The notes below the pieces were generated by a model, which was not told where the DNA came from, searched no databases, and saw only the letters and a program-made list of their open reading frames with translations. From the NCBI RefSeq assembly GCF_005576615.1, contig NZ_CP040331.1:1-64000 (forward strand): 64,000 bases of DNA, in the 5' to 3' direction. Positions 10,000-19,410 of the stretch are shown in pieces (position 1 is the stretch's first letter; each line of letters starts with the position of its first letter). This stretch comes from Natrinema versiforme (lineage in GTDB: Archaea > Halobacteriota > Halobacteria > Halobacteriales > Natrialbaceae). Made by a program: the position numbers and the translations under genes.

Positions 10000-11400
10000 C
10001 TAGCAACCATCCTGATCATCTGATCCCGTTTCAGATGGCCATGTTGGGCCCTCTGGGTGAGGTATCTCCTCTACCAAACCCTTCTCGAACTTCGAAGCTC
10101 TCCAGGCTATCACGTTCTCCTTCCGCTGGACGTACTTTTCGTCGGTATCCAGCCAGCGGGCAATATCCTCGTAACTGTGACCAGCACAGAGCAGCACCAT
10201 CACTGCGAAATCGAAACGATCGAGATTGCTCTCGTTTGCATCGGCATCAATACGGTCGAGGAACGCCTTTGAGGCATCACCGACGAACTCCATCAGTAGC
10301 TCATACAGATCCTCGTCATCAAATCCAGCAAACGTGAATCCCTCCGTGATGTTGTTCCCGGGGTCACTCTCTTCGGTATCCCAGCGAATCTCTTCGAGGG
10401 TCGCTCTTTCACAGTCGTGAAGTCTCGACAGGCGCTCTGGATACTCCTGTTCCCAGGTCGTAATTGTGTCGGCCACAGCCTCAGACTGAGCGTGTTCGAT
10501 ATAGGGATCACACCCTCGCTTAGCGATGACTGACTCGATTTTCTTTCCCGAGATCGTCAGTAGCACGGACGCACATTGATCAGTCTTCTCGAGGATCTGT
10601 GCGACTTCACGACGCGATTCGAGTTCGTCAAGGCCTGCACGTTTCTGCGCATCGTGGACGAGGTTGTTTCTGCGTTCTTTGACCTCGACAAGCGATCCGT
10701 GGTCACCCCCGGTCAGTATTTGGATATCACAGAGTTTCTCTAATCGCTTAGCGTGCCCCATACTCCGAACGTGCTCTGTGATGCTGTCGAGACGAGCTTC
10801 CTCGCGAAAGAGTTCGTTGAGGACAGTTTCCGTCGTCAACTCTTCGATGAGTGCCGAGGCAAGGAGTAAATACGAAAAGAATGACCGTTCAACTTCGCTG
10901 CCGATCTCGTTGGCGGAACGGAGTTTTTCAGCAATTTCAGCACGCTGTTCGAGATAATACTCGAGGACGTTGTCTGCGTGCCCGACTAGAGAGTTTTGGC
11001 GTTCTACGTATGCAACTTGGAGCAGTAATTCCTTATCGAAAGGGGAGCTTTCACTCAGCTCCTGGCACTTCTGGAGCGTATTTGTGGGAAGATGGCGTGT
11101 TAAATAATCAATGTCGTCATAGACAAGCGGTGTATTCGTCGGGCAATTGTCTACGATTGATTGAAAGTCGTCGTTGTCAGAGAGTTCGTTGAGTGCAGCA
11201 CGTATCTCGTCGACGCTAAGTTCCCGGACATCTTCTGACAGGTCTGATTTTTCATCGACCGGAACAACGCGGTAAGACGCATCTCCAACGATAACTACCG
11301 GACCTTCCAAATCGAGAACCTGGTATTCTCCGATAGGGCTCAGAGAGACTGTCTCTGAGTCTATCGCGAACGTTAAGTCGAGATCAGTATCGTCGTCCAC
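10000..11400 (-). CDS. Large protein with HEPN-like ribonuclease motif
   Basis: The 466-residue protein starts at GTG 11400. A helical central region (about 150-270) contains ERRNNLVHD near residues 242-250, matching the Rx4-6H catalytic motif of HEPN ribonucleases. The C-terminal region (about 395-445) holds an HTH-like stretch (HSYEDIARWLDTDEKYVQRKENVIAW). HEPN proteins act as RNases in toxin-antitoxin and abortive-infection systems. A 40-codon gene ends 22 bases upstream on the same strand and could be its partner. Function is inferred from one short motif and context. Confidence 0.6.
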   Translation of the reverse strand: MDDDTDLDLTFAIDSETVSLSPIGEYQVLDLEGPVVIVGDASYRVVPVDEKSDLSEDVRELSVDEIRAALNELSDNDDFQSIVDNCPTNTPLVYDDIDYLTRHLPTNTLQKCQELSESSPFDKELLLQVAYVERQNSLVGHADNVLEYYLEQRAEIAEKLRSANEIGSEVERSFFSYLLLASALIEELTTETVLNELFREEARLDSITEHVRSMGHAKRLEKLCDIQILTGGDHGSLVEVKERRNNLVHDAQKRAGLDELESRREVAQILEKTDQCASVLLTISGKKIESVIAKRGCDPYIEHAQSEAVADTITTWEQEYPERLSRLHDCERATLEEIRWDTEESDPGNNITEGFTFAGFDDEDLYELLMEFVGDASKAFLDRIDADANESNLDRFDFAVMVLLCAGHSYEDIARWLDTDEKYVQRKENVIAWRASKFEKGLVEEIPHPEGPTWPSETGSDDQDGC

Positions 11401-11422
11401 GCGTCAAAAACTGCAAAGGGCT

Positions 11423-11545
11423 CTATTCGACCTGGGCTTCGTACTCGTCCCAAAGCGTGTCGATGTCCGTGCCGGTCTCCTCAGAGATATGGCGCAGCAA
11501 CTGTGCCCTGTTTTCGAACCGACGGAGCTGGCCCTTTGCGCTCAT
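11423..11545 (-). CDS. 40-aa protein upstream of the HEPN gene
   Basis: ATG at 11545 to TAG at 11423-11425 encodes 40 residues, beginning MSAKGQLRRFENRAQLLRHI, with a charged amphipathic helix and an acidic end. It is cotranscribed with the HEPN gene by position (22-base gap). A small antitoxin is the natural guess, but nothing in the sequence proves it. Confidence 0.5.
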   Translation of the reverse strand: MSAKGQLRRFENRAQLLRHISEETGTDIDTLWDEYEAQVE

Positions 11546-11773
11546 AGTAGGACATAATCGCTCCTGCAGTAATAAATCACGGGGGTACATTTTTCACAAT
11601 TCGTGGCCAACCCTATGTCTTCGCGTAGCTAGTTGTACGATGCATCTTCGGCCGTGTCAGGCATGGTAATGGCGGTACGTCGGTACCCTATGCTGTTACA
11701 CAAAATTGGTTGTAGTCAATTAATGGGTGGGAGTTAGAAGGCAAGAATCTGGCGGCTGGTCAGTCTCGACAAC

Positions 11774-11929
11774 GCCGACGTCGAGGAGCGACCCAATGAC
11801 CGTTCGGACGACGTCCTGACAAAGGTCACGATCAAAGGGATCAACGATAATCGCTACTACTACTGGCAGTGGAGAGAAGAGGACAAGGTGACCTCGAAGT
11901 ACAAGGGCCCAGTCAACCCAGACGAATGA
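11774..11929 (+). pseudogene. 3' remnant of a fourth 107-aa companion gene
   Basis: The frame reads DVEERPNDRSDDVLTKVTIKG and ends RYYYWQWREEDKVTSKYKG...PDE with a stop, matching the last 50 residues of the intact 107-aa genes. The 5' half and palindrome are absent. A degenerate copy of the downstream repeat (near 11950) still follows, so a fourth replication module once lay here. Confidence 0.75.
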
Positions 11930-12268
11930 GTTCGACTGAGAAGACACTCCACGCTACGTTTCCGTCGTGACTGAGGATGAGTGCTAGGGAAGAAAACGAG
12001 CAACCAGAACCGACTCATCGAGGATCCTTGAATCGTCCACTGAACGATCGCTCGAAGACTACTACAAGACGGAGAGTCACTACGGCCTGCCTGGATCTCG
12101 TCACACTGGTCGACAAGGATCTCGTCGAGAAGGGGCAGGCCGATCGTCGCACAAGCGTCTGGTCAACTGTCCGAGTACTCTTCTGGATTCGAGGAAACTA
12201 TCTCCACCAGCGGTTTCGGAGAGATGTAGCACCCATGACTTACCTGTGTGGCGGCATGCGGATACACA
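11930..12268. other. Non-coding stretch
   Basis: No supported gene. The part at about 12157-12260 resembles 26480-26600 (shared CTCGGxTTxGAxxxACAGAAACTATxTxCACCA-like blocks) and, as there, leads into a zinc-ribbon gene, so it is probably a shared promoter region. Confidence 0.35.
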
Positions 12269-12676
12269 ATGGCAGCACCAGATGTCGAGCAGCCGCTGTC
12301 GACGATTGGATGTGATGCGTGCCAGTCTGTCGTCCAGTCTGACGGGCAGCAAGACGTAGCATTTCTCCTCTTGGATCAGTTGACAATCCCACTCCTCAGT
12401 TGTGACGAACACCTCGAGCAGTTCTCGTCAATCTGTGGATTAACGACTGAGGACACAGCTGATCTCCTGCATCATCGACCAGCCGGTGGAGTATCGTGTC
12501 CCGGTTGCCGTCTCGCGCCGTACAATTCGTCGCATCCCATGATCCAAGTCCAAGATGGAGCTCTCATCCCGATGGCGTGTCCAGAGCATCAGTCAAAGAT
12601 CGTTCAGCGATTCCACACAGGGATTCAGACGCAACAGCAGTTGACAGCTGGTCTCGATACTCACACGTCCCGGTAG
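12269..12676 (+). CDS. Zinc-ribbon hypothetical protein
   Basis: The 135-residue protein starts MAAPDVEQPLSTIGCDACQ. Cysteine pairs CDAC (about 15-18), a lone SCDEH and CPGC (about 80-83), then CPEH, suggest two zinc-binding knuckles. It resembles short cysteine-rich proteins common on haloarchaeal plasmids. Function is unknown. Confidence 0.55.
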   Translation: MAAPDVEQPLSTIGCDACQSVVQSDGQQDVAFLLLDQLTIPLLSCDEHLEQFSSICGLTTEDTADLLHHRPAGGVSCPGCRLAPYNSSHPMIQVQDGALIPMACPEHQSKIVQRFHTGIQTQQQLTAGLDTHTSR

Positions 12677-12768
12677 CGTCCGAGGTTTCGTCGAACTCTG
12701 CGGTATAGTGGTGCAGTAGTGGTATTGCCCAGACCATCTTTTACTGTGAGCGTGTCGTCATTGGACGC

Positions 12769-13134
12769 ATGGTGAGGGATACTGGGACAGAGCGGAAGCA
12801 GGCACCCATCTATCGGGAGACAATCAATCGGTTCTGGGTGTTTCGGCTCGTAATCGAAGTATACCAGGATGGTGTTGCTGTGCGGCTTGGCCCGCTTCAA
12901 CGGTCATTCCGCCAGATTTCGTTCCGTGAGATCGATGACATCCGGGTGACGACCTACTCAGCCTCGACCTACGATGGATGGCACTGGGGGCTGCGCCGGT
13001 CTTCCAGTGGCGATACGGTGTATCGGCTCCGTGGCAACCGCGGCGTCGAACTCGTATTATCCGACGGGACTCGGACATTCCTCGGAACAGTGGGCAGTGG
13101 GTACGCCGCAGAGAGCGGAGTTCGGCGACCGTGA
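12769..13134 (+). CDS. Small PH-like domain protein
   Basis: The 121-residue protein has the alternating beta pattern of a bacterial PH-like fold (RFWVFRLVIEVYQDGVAV, ISFREIDDIRVTTY, VYRLRGNRGVELVLSDG). Such proteins are frequent in haloarchaeal accessory DNA with no known activity. Its 3' end and following 90 bases recur as a degraded copy at 14025-14170. Confidence 0.5.
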   Translation: MVRDTGTERKQAPIYRETINRFWVFRLVIEVYQDGVAVRLGPLQRSFRQISFREIDDIRVTTYSASTYDGWHWGLRRSSSGDTVYRLRGNRGVELVLSDGTRTFLGTVGSGYAAESGVRRP

Positions 13135-13227
13135 GAGTCCGGAGAATCTGTTTGAGTGAGCCCCCTCGAGGCATCTTGGGTGTGGTTGGAAAAAGTAGGT
13201 GTCGGAATGAGTGAGCGGGATAAGGCA
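13089..13227 (+). repeat. Direct repeat, copy 1 (end of the PH-like gene)
   Basis: About 140 bases including GTTGGAAAAAGTAGGTGTCGG match 14025-14170 with scattered changes. Copy 1 includes the last codons of the PH-like gene. Confidence 0.55.
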
Positions 13228-13458
13228 GAGATGTGGCTAAGGCTAGGGTCACAAACTAACCGCTCCGCTTCCGCACAGTTCTGTAGGATACGCACGAAAA
13301 TACCCATCCGTGACTCTTTAGAGACCTCTGATTCATCGACTGACAATACAACTTCAAATTGAGATTATCGAAGCGTTCTGGCCGAGGCTAACTCACTGAT
13401 CGAAAGATGCTGTCTAGACGTCGCAATAGTTTTTGGGATGTATTCTGGGGATAATACT

Positions 13459-13929
13459 ATGGGTAGGTTGAACCGCCGAAACCACGATCCCGATGACTTG
13501 GTGGATGAGTTGACAGATGTTGGAATATTATCCAAACACCAATCGCAGGCCGTTGTCTATTTCGAGATTAAAGATGATCCTGAGAAGGATGCTCGGTCAC
13601 TCTTCGATATCTCAGAGAAGGAACTGGAGGATGAGAGAGAGCGTGCGAACGATATGATAGAAGCTGCAGAAACAACGATCAACGTATCAAAATCCGATAT
13701 GGGTATCGAGGAGAGGATAGAGAAGTTACACGAGGATGGCGTGTTGCTCGAAACCGAAGCGAAGGCATACGTTCACTCTGAGCGTGCCGACGAATCGACG
13801 CTTGTCGATATGGTGAAGAGGCCACCATCCGATATAAAGAGCGATAAGGAGACAGCGAAAGAACGGATCAAACAATGCTATGATCTGGCGTATTTCTTGG
13901 ACGAACACGCCGGCATAGAGATCTATTAA
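13459..13929 (+). CDS. Hypothetical helical protein with two related halves
   Basis: The 156-residue protein begins MGRLNRRNHDPDDLVDELTD. It contains two similar motifs, LVDELTDVGILSKHQSQAVVYFE (about 12-34) and RIEKLHEDGVLLETEAKAYVHSE (about 87-109), each followed by a charged helix, so it is an internal duplication. The pattern suggests repeated small HTH-like helices. Function unknown. Confidence 0.5.
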   Translation: MGRLNRRNHDPDDLVDELTDVGILSKHQSQAVVYFEIKDDPEKDARSLFDISEKELEDERERANDMIEAAETTINVSKSDMGIEERIEKLHEDGVLLETEAKAYVHSERADESTLVDMVKRPPSDIKSDKETAKERIKQCYDLAYFLDEHAGIEIY

Positions 13930-14628
13930 TCCGTTCACGCGGTGAGGTACATGAGATGGCCATCGTCGATCGAGCAGTTTAGTGAGTTGCGAAGGCGGTT
14001 TTGTTGCCGTTGTATTCGGTGACTTGTGGGGAGTGAGTACACCGTTAGCAGAGTTCGGCTACCCTGGGACCGCGTAGGAGTTGTTTGAACGGGCCGGCTC
14101 GAGACATCTGCCTGCAGGTGGTTGTGGTTGAAAAAAGTAGGTGTCGGAATGGATGAATGGGATGGGACAGTGGGTGTCCCCAAGGGGGACAGCGCCAAAA
14201 AATCCCAGCGCCCACCCCCGCCTCCGCTGAGTTCCAGTTAATCCAAACGAAACGGGGGTTAGACAGCGACCTGTTATTGAGAGAAACGTCGGCCTAGGGC
14301 CAGCATTCGAACCCCTGATCCTCAACTGAGGGGTGGTGTGCCAATTTCGGGGTGCCTGAGATCAAGCGTCACTGGCTATCGACAACGAAACGGTCTCAGC
14401 TATGGCGAGGAACCGGATGTCTCGGATGATCGGATTCGGTTAGTAACGCAGATTCTCTCCCTCGCCACTCGAGTCTTTGAATTTGGGATGAAAAATACTG
14501 TCGGCTAGAATATAACATTTGATATTAGTTACCCAATCTCTTTGTAAGATTGGCAATGTGTACTATTATATTTCTTGAGCTAGCGGCTTACGAACAGTTT
14601 TGAGGCGCGAAGGCAAACAGACGGTAAA
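13930..14628. other. Gene-poor stretch with repeat copy 2 and a tRNA-like fragment
   Basis: The second copy of the 140-base direct repeat lies at 14025-14170, probably the tail of a lost paralogue of the PH-like gene. At about 14290-14335 the minus strand reads CCCCTCAGTTGAGG then AGGGGTTCGAATGC, which looks like the anticodon and T-arm part of a degraded tRNA gene and could be an old integration site. AT-rich promoter-like DNA (14500-14600) precedes the next gene. Confidence 0.4.
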
Positions 14629-15822
14629 ATGGACGAGTTGGAGTTCGCCTTGGAGAATATCAATGGGCATGCTTTCGAGGACTTTGCTATGGCATTTCTA
14701 CGAGAGAACGGTTACGACGATGTCCATGAGAGCGGTGGATCTGGGCCTGATGGAGGATGGGATGCACAGATCGAACTCGGTGGGAGAACCGGTATCGCCC
14801 ACGCCAGTGTACAGAAAAGATGGAAACGAAAGCTCCGAAGTGACGCAGAGAAAGTAGCGGATCTCGAGGAGGGCCGGGGTGAAGACTACGACCTGCTGGT
14901 CTTTGTTACGAACCAGGATGTCAGTGGTAGCCAGGAACTGGATATGGAGGACGAAATCAGAGACGAGTACGGATGGGCCCTGAACATCCATCACCGGAAG
15001 GAGATACTGGGAGAGGTCAGGCAGAACACTCGGGGATTGGCCGAGGACTTCTTCGACATCGACCTGCAGAAAGATAGGGATCACGTCGAGGAGATCGAAG
15101 AACTGCTTGAGAACCAGCTTGACGACATCCAGGCCCGGAAAGGCTACGCCGGCGATCTCGTAGAAGGCCCTGCAGTCGTCCTCCACATCATCCCCAACGG
15201 CGTACTCTCGAAAAGCAAGGCCAGTCCCGGAAGCATCCCGGAACCATCTGTCCTGTTCGAGCAGCTTACAGTACACGGGGAGACCAAGGGCAAATACACC
15301 ATTTCCTACGGGAGGGACGGTACAGCCGACGAACCGTATTCCTATGCTGTACTAAGGAATGACGGCCTCTACGAGTCTGCTTCTGCCTCCGCTTTTGTAC
15401 AGAGACCTGAGGAAACGTGGATACAGGGCTATATCCAGTCATCTGTTGGTATAGGTCTTGATGCTTCGGTGGTGTTGACGGCGCGGAGTGTGATGGAGGA
15501 CTTGTCGGAAACGGGTTTCTCCGGTACGGCCTTTGCATGGCTTTCCTTCCTTGATGCTGACGGCGTTCAGCTTAACGTGCCGAATAGCCGTCAACGGGCA
15601 ATCGGATATACTCCGGCGACACTTGAGACAGATCGGTATACAACGGAGTACGCTACACTGCAGATAGGAAGCGAGGAGGTCATAGCAGATCTTGAGCCAA
15701 TACTAGATGAAGTGTGGCGAGAGTTCGGTGAAGACGGTACACCGAATATCGAGGATGGTGAGTGGGCGCTTGGCACATACTCCATGAATCGTGAGACCGT
15801 CTTAGAAGAAGGAGACCGGTAG
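14629..15822 (+). CDS. Mrr-like restriction endonuclease with extra C-terminal domain
   Basis: The 397-residue protein has an N-terminal PD-(D/E)xK nuclease of the Mrr type: FEDFAMAFLRENGY (16-29), the metal-binding Asp in GGWDAQIEL (D45), and the Q-x-K step as VQKRWKRK (62-68). Residues 85-150 form the rest of the nuclease fold. The C-terminal 200 residues start after VLHIIPNG and show a beta-rich pattern like the AlbA_2/Schlafen-associated region of defence proteins. Mrr-type enzymes cut modified foreign DNA. It stands alone and is followed by palindrome 2. Confidence 0.65.
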   Translation: MDELEFALENINGHAFEDFAMAFLRENGYDDVHESGGSGPDGGWDAQIELGGRTGIAHASVQKRWKRKLRSDAEKVADLEEGRGEDYDLLVFVTNQDVSGSQELDMEDEIRDEYGWALNIHHRKEILGEVRQNTRGLAEDFFDIDLQKDRDHVEEIEELLENQLDDIQARKGYAGDLVEGPAVVLHIIPNGVLSKSKASPGSIPEPSVLFEQLTVHGETKGKYTISYGRDGTADEPYSYAVLRNDGLYESASASAFVQRPEETWIQGYIQSSVGIGLDASVVLTARSVMEDLSETGFSGTAFAWLSFLDADGVQLNVPNSRQRAIGYTPATLETDRYTTEYATLQIGSEEVIADLEPILDEVWREFGEDGTPNIEDGEWALGTYSMNRETVLEEGDR

Positions 15823-15866
15823 AGTCCTCTGTTCTGACTCAGTGTATAACTTTGAACTCAGATATC

Positions 15867-15906
15867 TTAACCAACAAAATTATGGGTGGCGTTCCATGTT
15901 GGTTAA
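15867..15906. promoter_or_regulatory. Palindrome 2: TTAACCAACA-N20-TGTTGGTTAA
   Basis: Perfect arms. The base order after the right arm (TACGAGACG) matches the leader of the 107-aa gene at 5418 (CACGAGAGTAG), but the IS1595 end starts at about 15915 instead of the gene. The palindrome is thus the stranded promoter of another 107-aa gene. Confidence 0.7.
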
Positions 15907-15914
15907 TACGAGAC

Positions 15915-16959
15915 GCTCTTATGTAGAACTGCGGAAAGCCCCGATAACGAGACAATCAATGGTTGAATCGACGGATTCGCCAGCCAGAGTGAGTGACCGA
16001 ACGATGCCGAAAGTGTGAGCGGCCTGTTCCAAGCCCTGCTTGGACAGGCCGCGAAACTTCCGCAGCCACGGCTGGACGAGCGAAAACAGGCACTCTGCTT
16101 GGTTAATATGGACGCCGTCAGGCGATACGTATCTCTCTTTGTGGACGACTGTCCGGTGGTCACGCTTCATTTCTCGATACGCCTGGAGTCCGTCGGTCCA
16201 GACCTCTCCCAACGGCTGGGAGAGGTCTTCAGTCTCCTGAATTACTGGTTCCAGATCGCCTTCATAGTTGATGCCCAGCTGGCCGCGAATCACCCGAAGC
16301 GAGTCGCGGCACGCCGCGACGAGCGTCAGTTGATCACCATGCCGTCCTCGCCAGCGTGAGCGCCCTCTCTGAGACGAGCCGCCGCGAGAACGGCTGTTCC
16401 GCGGCGGCTCTTGGCCTTTGTAGCCCGAACAGACTCTACCAGACTCGTCGACTTGCGTCGGGCCATCGATGGTCTGGTCAAGCAGCTTCCAGACAACGGG
16501 GAAGCCGCGATGGATCGCGGCTTCCACCTCCCGAATCGCCGTGTGAACGGTTTTGTAGGCTCGACCGAGCAACGGCGCGATCTGGTTGATACTGAGCAAC
16601 GTATCGACGTAGAGCGTGAACGCGAGAAGTACCTCGCCGCAGGTGAGGTGCTTCTCGTGGAACGGCGTTCCGTAGGTGTATACCGGCTTAAAGTTGCAGC
16701 CTCGGCACCACACGCGGTCGAGATGCGGCCACGTTTGAATGGCGGTGTGCCCGCACCGTGGACAAGATGTGTTCTCCCAGAAGTCCTTGAGTCGCCGCTC
16801 GATGCCCGCATCGAGCGGCTCCGTGTTGATCTCGACGACGCCCAACTCGATCAGCTCTCGAAACATCGCGCCGAACGCCGGCTGAGCAGAAGACATACTC
16901 CTAGATTATGCCTGGGCACAGTGTAACTACAGGGTCTTTCCGTAGCTCTACACAAGAGC
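15915..16959 (-). mobile_element. IS1595-family insertion sequence, apparently complete
   Basis: Terminal inverted repeats of about 27 bases bound the element: GCTCTTATGTAGAACTGCGG on the left and, read inward from the right, GCTCTTGTGTAGAGCTACGG. They enclose one transposase gene. I could not see a clear 8-bp target duplication (left TACGAGAC, right GATGCTGA), so flanks may have been rearranged after insertion. Confidence 0.8.
15919..16896 (-). CDS. IS1595-family transposase
   Basis: The 325-residue protein has an N-terminal zinc ribbon (CPRCGHTAIQTW...CRGC, about 45-68), then the DDE core: VDESG (about 168-172), a VWTDGLQAY block near 230 and a C-terminal NQAECLFSLVQPWLR with the catalytic Glu and its following residues. 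This matches ISH4/ISNwi-like members of IS1595 in haloarchaea. No frameshift is seen, so it may be active. Confidence 0.88.
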   Translation of the reverse strand: MSSAQPAFGAMFRELIELGVVEINTEPLDAGIERRLKDFWENTSCPRCGHTAIQTWPHLDRVWCRGCNFKPVYTYGTPFHEKHLTCGEVLLAFTLYVDTLLSINQIAPLLGRAYKTVHTAIREVEAAIHRGFPVVWKLLDQTIDGPTQVDESGRVCSGYKGQEPPRNSRSRGGSSQRGRSRWRGRHGDQLTLVAACRDSLRVIRGQLGINYEGDLEPVIQETEDLSQPLGEVWTDGLQAYREMKRDHRTVVHKERYVSPDGVHINQAECLFSLVQPWLRKFRGLSKQGLEQAAHTFGIVRSLTLAGESVDSTIDCLVIGAFRSST

Positions 16960-18110
16960 GATGCTGAGTGGAGACACGGAACGGACCTGGAGAGAATACT
17001 TCGCCCACACACCCCTCGTCCAGAGTGAAAACCAATCAAGAGAGTGGGGTGAGGTCCACGGGAAACGGGGGTTCTCGTGGGAGAAGCTCAACAAGAATCA
17101 CGGTAAGACTGCCTGAGACGAGAGAACACGGAAGAAATGGAACAGCAAACACGAGTAGCGGTTCGAAACCATCCGGACGAATGCCGCCTTCGTCCTCTTC
17201 CCTGTGCTGAATGCACTTGGAGAGTGGTAGGAGGTAGGTAGTAATAAAACTTCTAGGTAATACTATGCAAGTTGGTATGTTTGGAGGGTCTTCGACTGTG
17301 TGACGACTGCTGTTCGAGGGATACTCGTCTCACGTCTTGTGATTTCGGCACTTCCCAGCCAACTCGTCGTGTGGTTTCCGCCGGGTCAACCGAGGTACTC
17401 TCGTAGCGTTTCACTCTGGACGAGGGGTGTGGGGGTTCGATTCCATCGTCCGCGTATTATGAGACGTTGAAGGAACAATCGTCATTCTGACTATTCGCCA
17501 ACCAGCGAACCGGCATCAAAGCCGAAATCGGGATTGGTATCTCCCGATCTCCCTCATCAATCGGAATCAAGATACTCAATCCCGACAGTTCCGATTGTAC
17601 CCTGCTTTGCTTCGGCTGGAGATCTGACCTGCGTCTTCACTCTTGACAGGGGGTGCCGATGAACGCTCGTCACCCTCACTCGAGGTTCACACTCCACTCC
17701 AGCTCGTCACACCGGCGCTTTCACTCTGGACGAGGGGTGTCTGCCGTGCGTCAGACGCCCAGTGCCGATGTATCCTCTCATAGAAATGATTGATTACACG
17801 GTCCGGGAGATACACTCTGGACGGGGGGTGTCGTCTCAACCAAGTACTTTGCTCACCGGGTGGAGGGCTATTCACTCTTGACCGGGGGTGTGTCAAACCC
17901 GCTCCAGTCTGGCGTTTTCACTCTGGATTGGGGGTGCCGGTCTGCGTCGGTAACTCTCGCTCCGAATCCGATTTCACTCGGGACCGACTCGACTCTTTGT
18001 GAGGATGATACGCCAGCGACAAAACATCAGAAGACGACCATAGCCCGATTTACACTCTGGTCGAGGTAGCCAAATCATTAAGTAGGTCCCATCCGCGATG
18101 TCTGATATTG
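16960..18110. other. Origin C region
   Basis: This 1.1 kb has no gene. It holds the repeats listed separately, with one in reverse orientation at the far end, in the arrangement of a replication origin upstream of its own orc1/cdc6. Confidence 0.6.
17008..18068 (+). repeat. Origin C repeats (TTCACTCTGGACGAGGGGTGT family)
   Basis: Units close to TTCACTCTGGACGGGGGTGT start near 17410, 17636, 17720, 17810, 17870, 17917 and 18050 (degenerate); one inverted unit is at 17008-17030. The family differs from the A/B family in its core (CTCTGG versus CTCGAAAA) but keeps a 3' G-run, as expected for a different Orc1/Cdc6 specificity. Confidence 0.78.
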
Positions 18111-19388
18111 ATGGCTGAGGAACCGTCCCAACTCTCTGACTTCGACGGCCGCTACGAGGATCCCGCTGACGATCCTCTCTTTGACTTTGATGAAGACGAT
18201 CCCGACCGAGCCAATATTTTCGCTCGAAAGGAACTGCTGAAGGTTGGCCACGTCCCTGAAAGCGGCCGTATCGTCGGCCGGGATGGCGAGATCAAGGCCG
18301 TTGCTGCTGAACTCAGGCCGATCGTTCGTGGTGATCCACCCAACAACGTGATTATTTACGGCAAAACGGGAACCGGGAAGTCGCTCGTTGCCCGTCACGT
18401 CACCGAGCGAGCACGGCGAGCCGCGGAGTCGAACGGTGTGTCCGTCGGCACGGTCTACGTCGACTGTGCGCAGCACAACACACAGACACGCGTCGCGAGG
18501 ACGGTAACTCGTTCACTCAACGAGACGGACGAGACTGACTTCGATATTCCACGCGCAGGGATTGGCAGCGGTGAATACTACGACTATCTCTGGGAGATTC
18601 TGGATACTGCCTACGAGTCAGTCATCATCATTCTCGACGAGGTGGACCGACTCGATGACGATGATATTCTTATGCAGCTCTCGCGGGCTCGCGAATCGGG
18701 GAAAGCGGATTGCCACCTGGGCGTCATCGCCGTCAGCAACAAGATCGAGTATCGCGACCAGCTGAACGAACGCGTCAAGTCGAGTCTTCGCGAGGAGGAG
18801 TTCGTCTTCCAGCCCTACGATGCGAATCAACTGCGCGAGATTATGAAGCACCGACGGGACGCGTTCCACGATGGCGTTCTCTCGGATGATGTGATCCCGC
18901 TGACGGCGGCACTAGCCGCTCAAGAACACGGTGACGCCAGAAAGGCCATCGAAATTCTTCGTCACGCCGGCGAACTAGCCGAACGAGAAAACGTCGACAC
19001 AGTCGTTGAGGAACACGTTCGTGATGCTCAGGAGTGGGCTGAAATCGATCGGTTCGAGGAGCTTCTCCGTGGATCGACGACCCAGGTCAAATTCATCCTC
19101 TATTCGCTCGCGCTGCTCACCGAAGAGAATCCGAACGAGGATGGATTCTCTACCAACCGGATTTACGAACGGTATCAAGCGACGACAGAGAAGGCCGATG
19201 CGAAGACTCTCAGCGAGCACCGCGTCTATGAGCTGTTGAAAGAGCAGGCGTTCCTCGGTGTCGTTGAATCAACTCGGACCGGTGGTGGCCGGGGTGAAGG
19301 CAGTTATCTCGAACATCGGTTGGTTCAGGACACGGGTATCGTGTTGAAATCTGTCCTTCGGGACAGCCGGTTGGAGGACTTGGCCTAG
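18111..19388 (+). CDS. orc1/cdc6: Orc1/Cdc6 replication initiator (module C)
   Basis: The 425-residue protein starts MAEEPSQLSDFDGRYEDP. Walker A is GKTGTGKS and Walker B is VIIILDEVD, with a sensor region (LGVIAVSNKIEYRDQLNERV) and a C-terminal winged helix. It is clearly a different lineage from copies A and B: it lacks their long acidic N-terminus and differs throughout. It should initiate at the upstream CTCTGG repeats. A TTG three bases upstream is in frame, but the ATG at 18111 is the better start. Confidence 0.94.
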   Translation: MAEEPSQLSDFDGRYEDPADDPLFDFDEDDPDRANIFARKELLKVGHVPESGRIVGRDGEIKAVAAELRPIVRGDPPNNVIIYGKTGTGKSLVARHVTERARRAAESNGVSVGTVYVDCAQHNTQTRVARTVTRSLNETDETDFDIPRAGIGSGEYYDYLWEILDTAYESVIIILDEVDRLDDDDILMQLSRARESGKADCHLGVIAVSNKIEYRDQLNERVKSSLREEEFVFQPYDANQLREIMKHRRDAFHDGVLSDDVIPLTAALAAQEHGDARKAIEILRHAGELAERENVDTVVEEHVRDAQEWAEIDRFEELLRGSTTQVKFILYSLALLTEENPNEDGFSTNRIYERYQATTEKADAKTLSEHRVYELLKEQAFLGVVESTRTGGGRGEGSYLEHRLVQDTGIVLKSVLRDSRLEDLA

Positions 19389-19410
19389 CTCCCGTTTCGG
19401 TCGCTGACCA

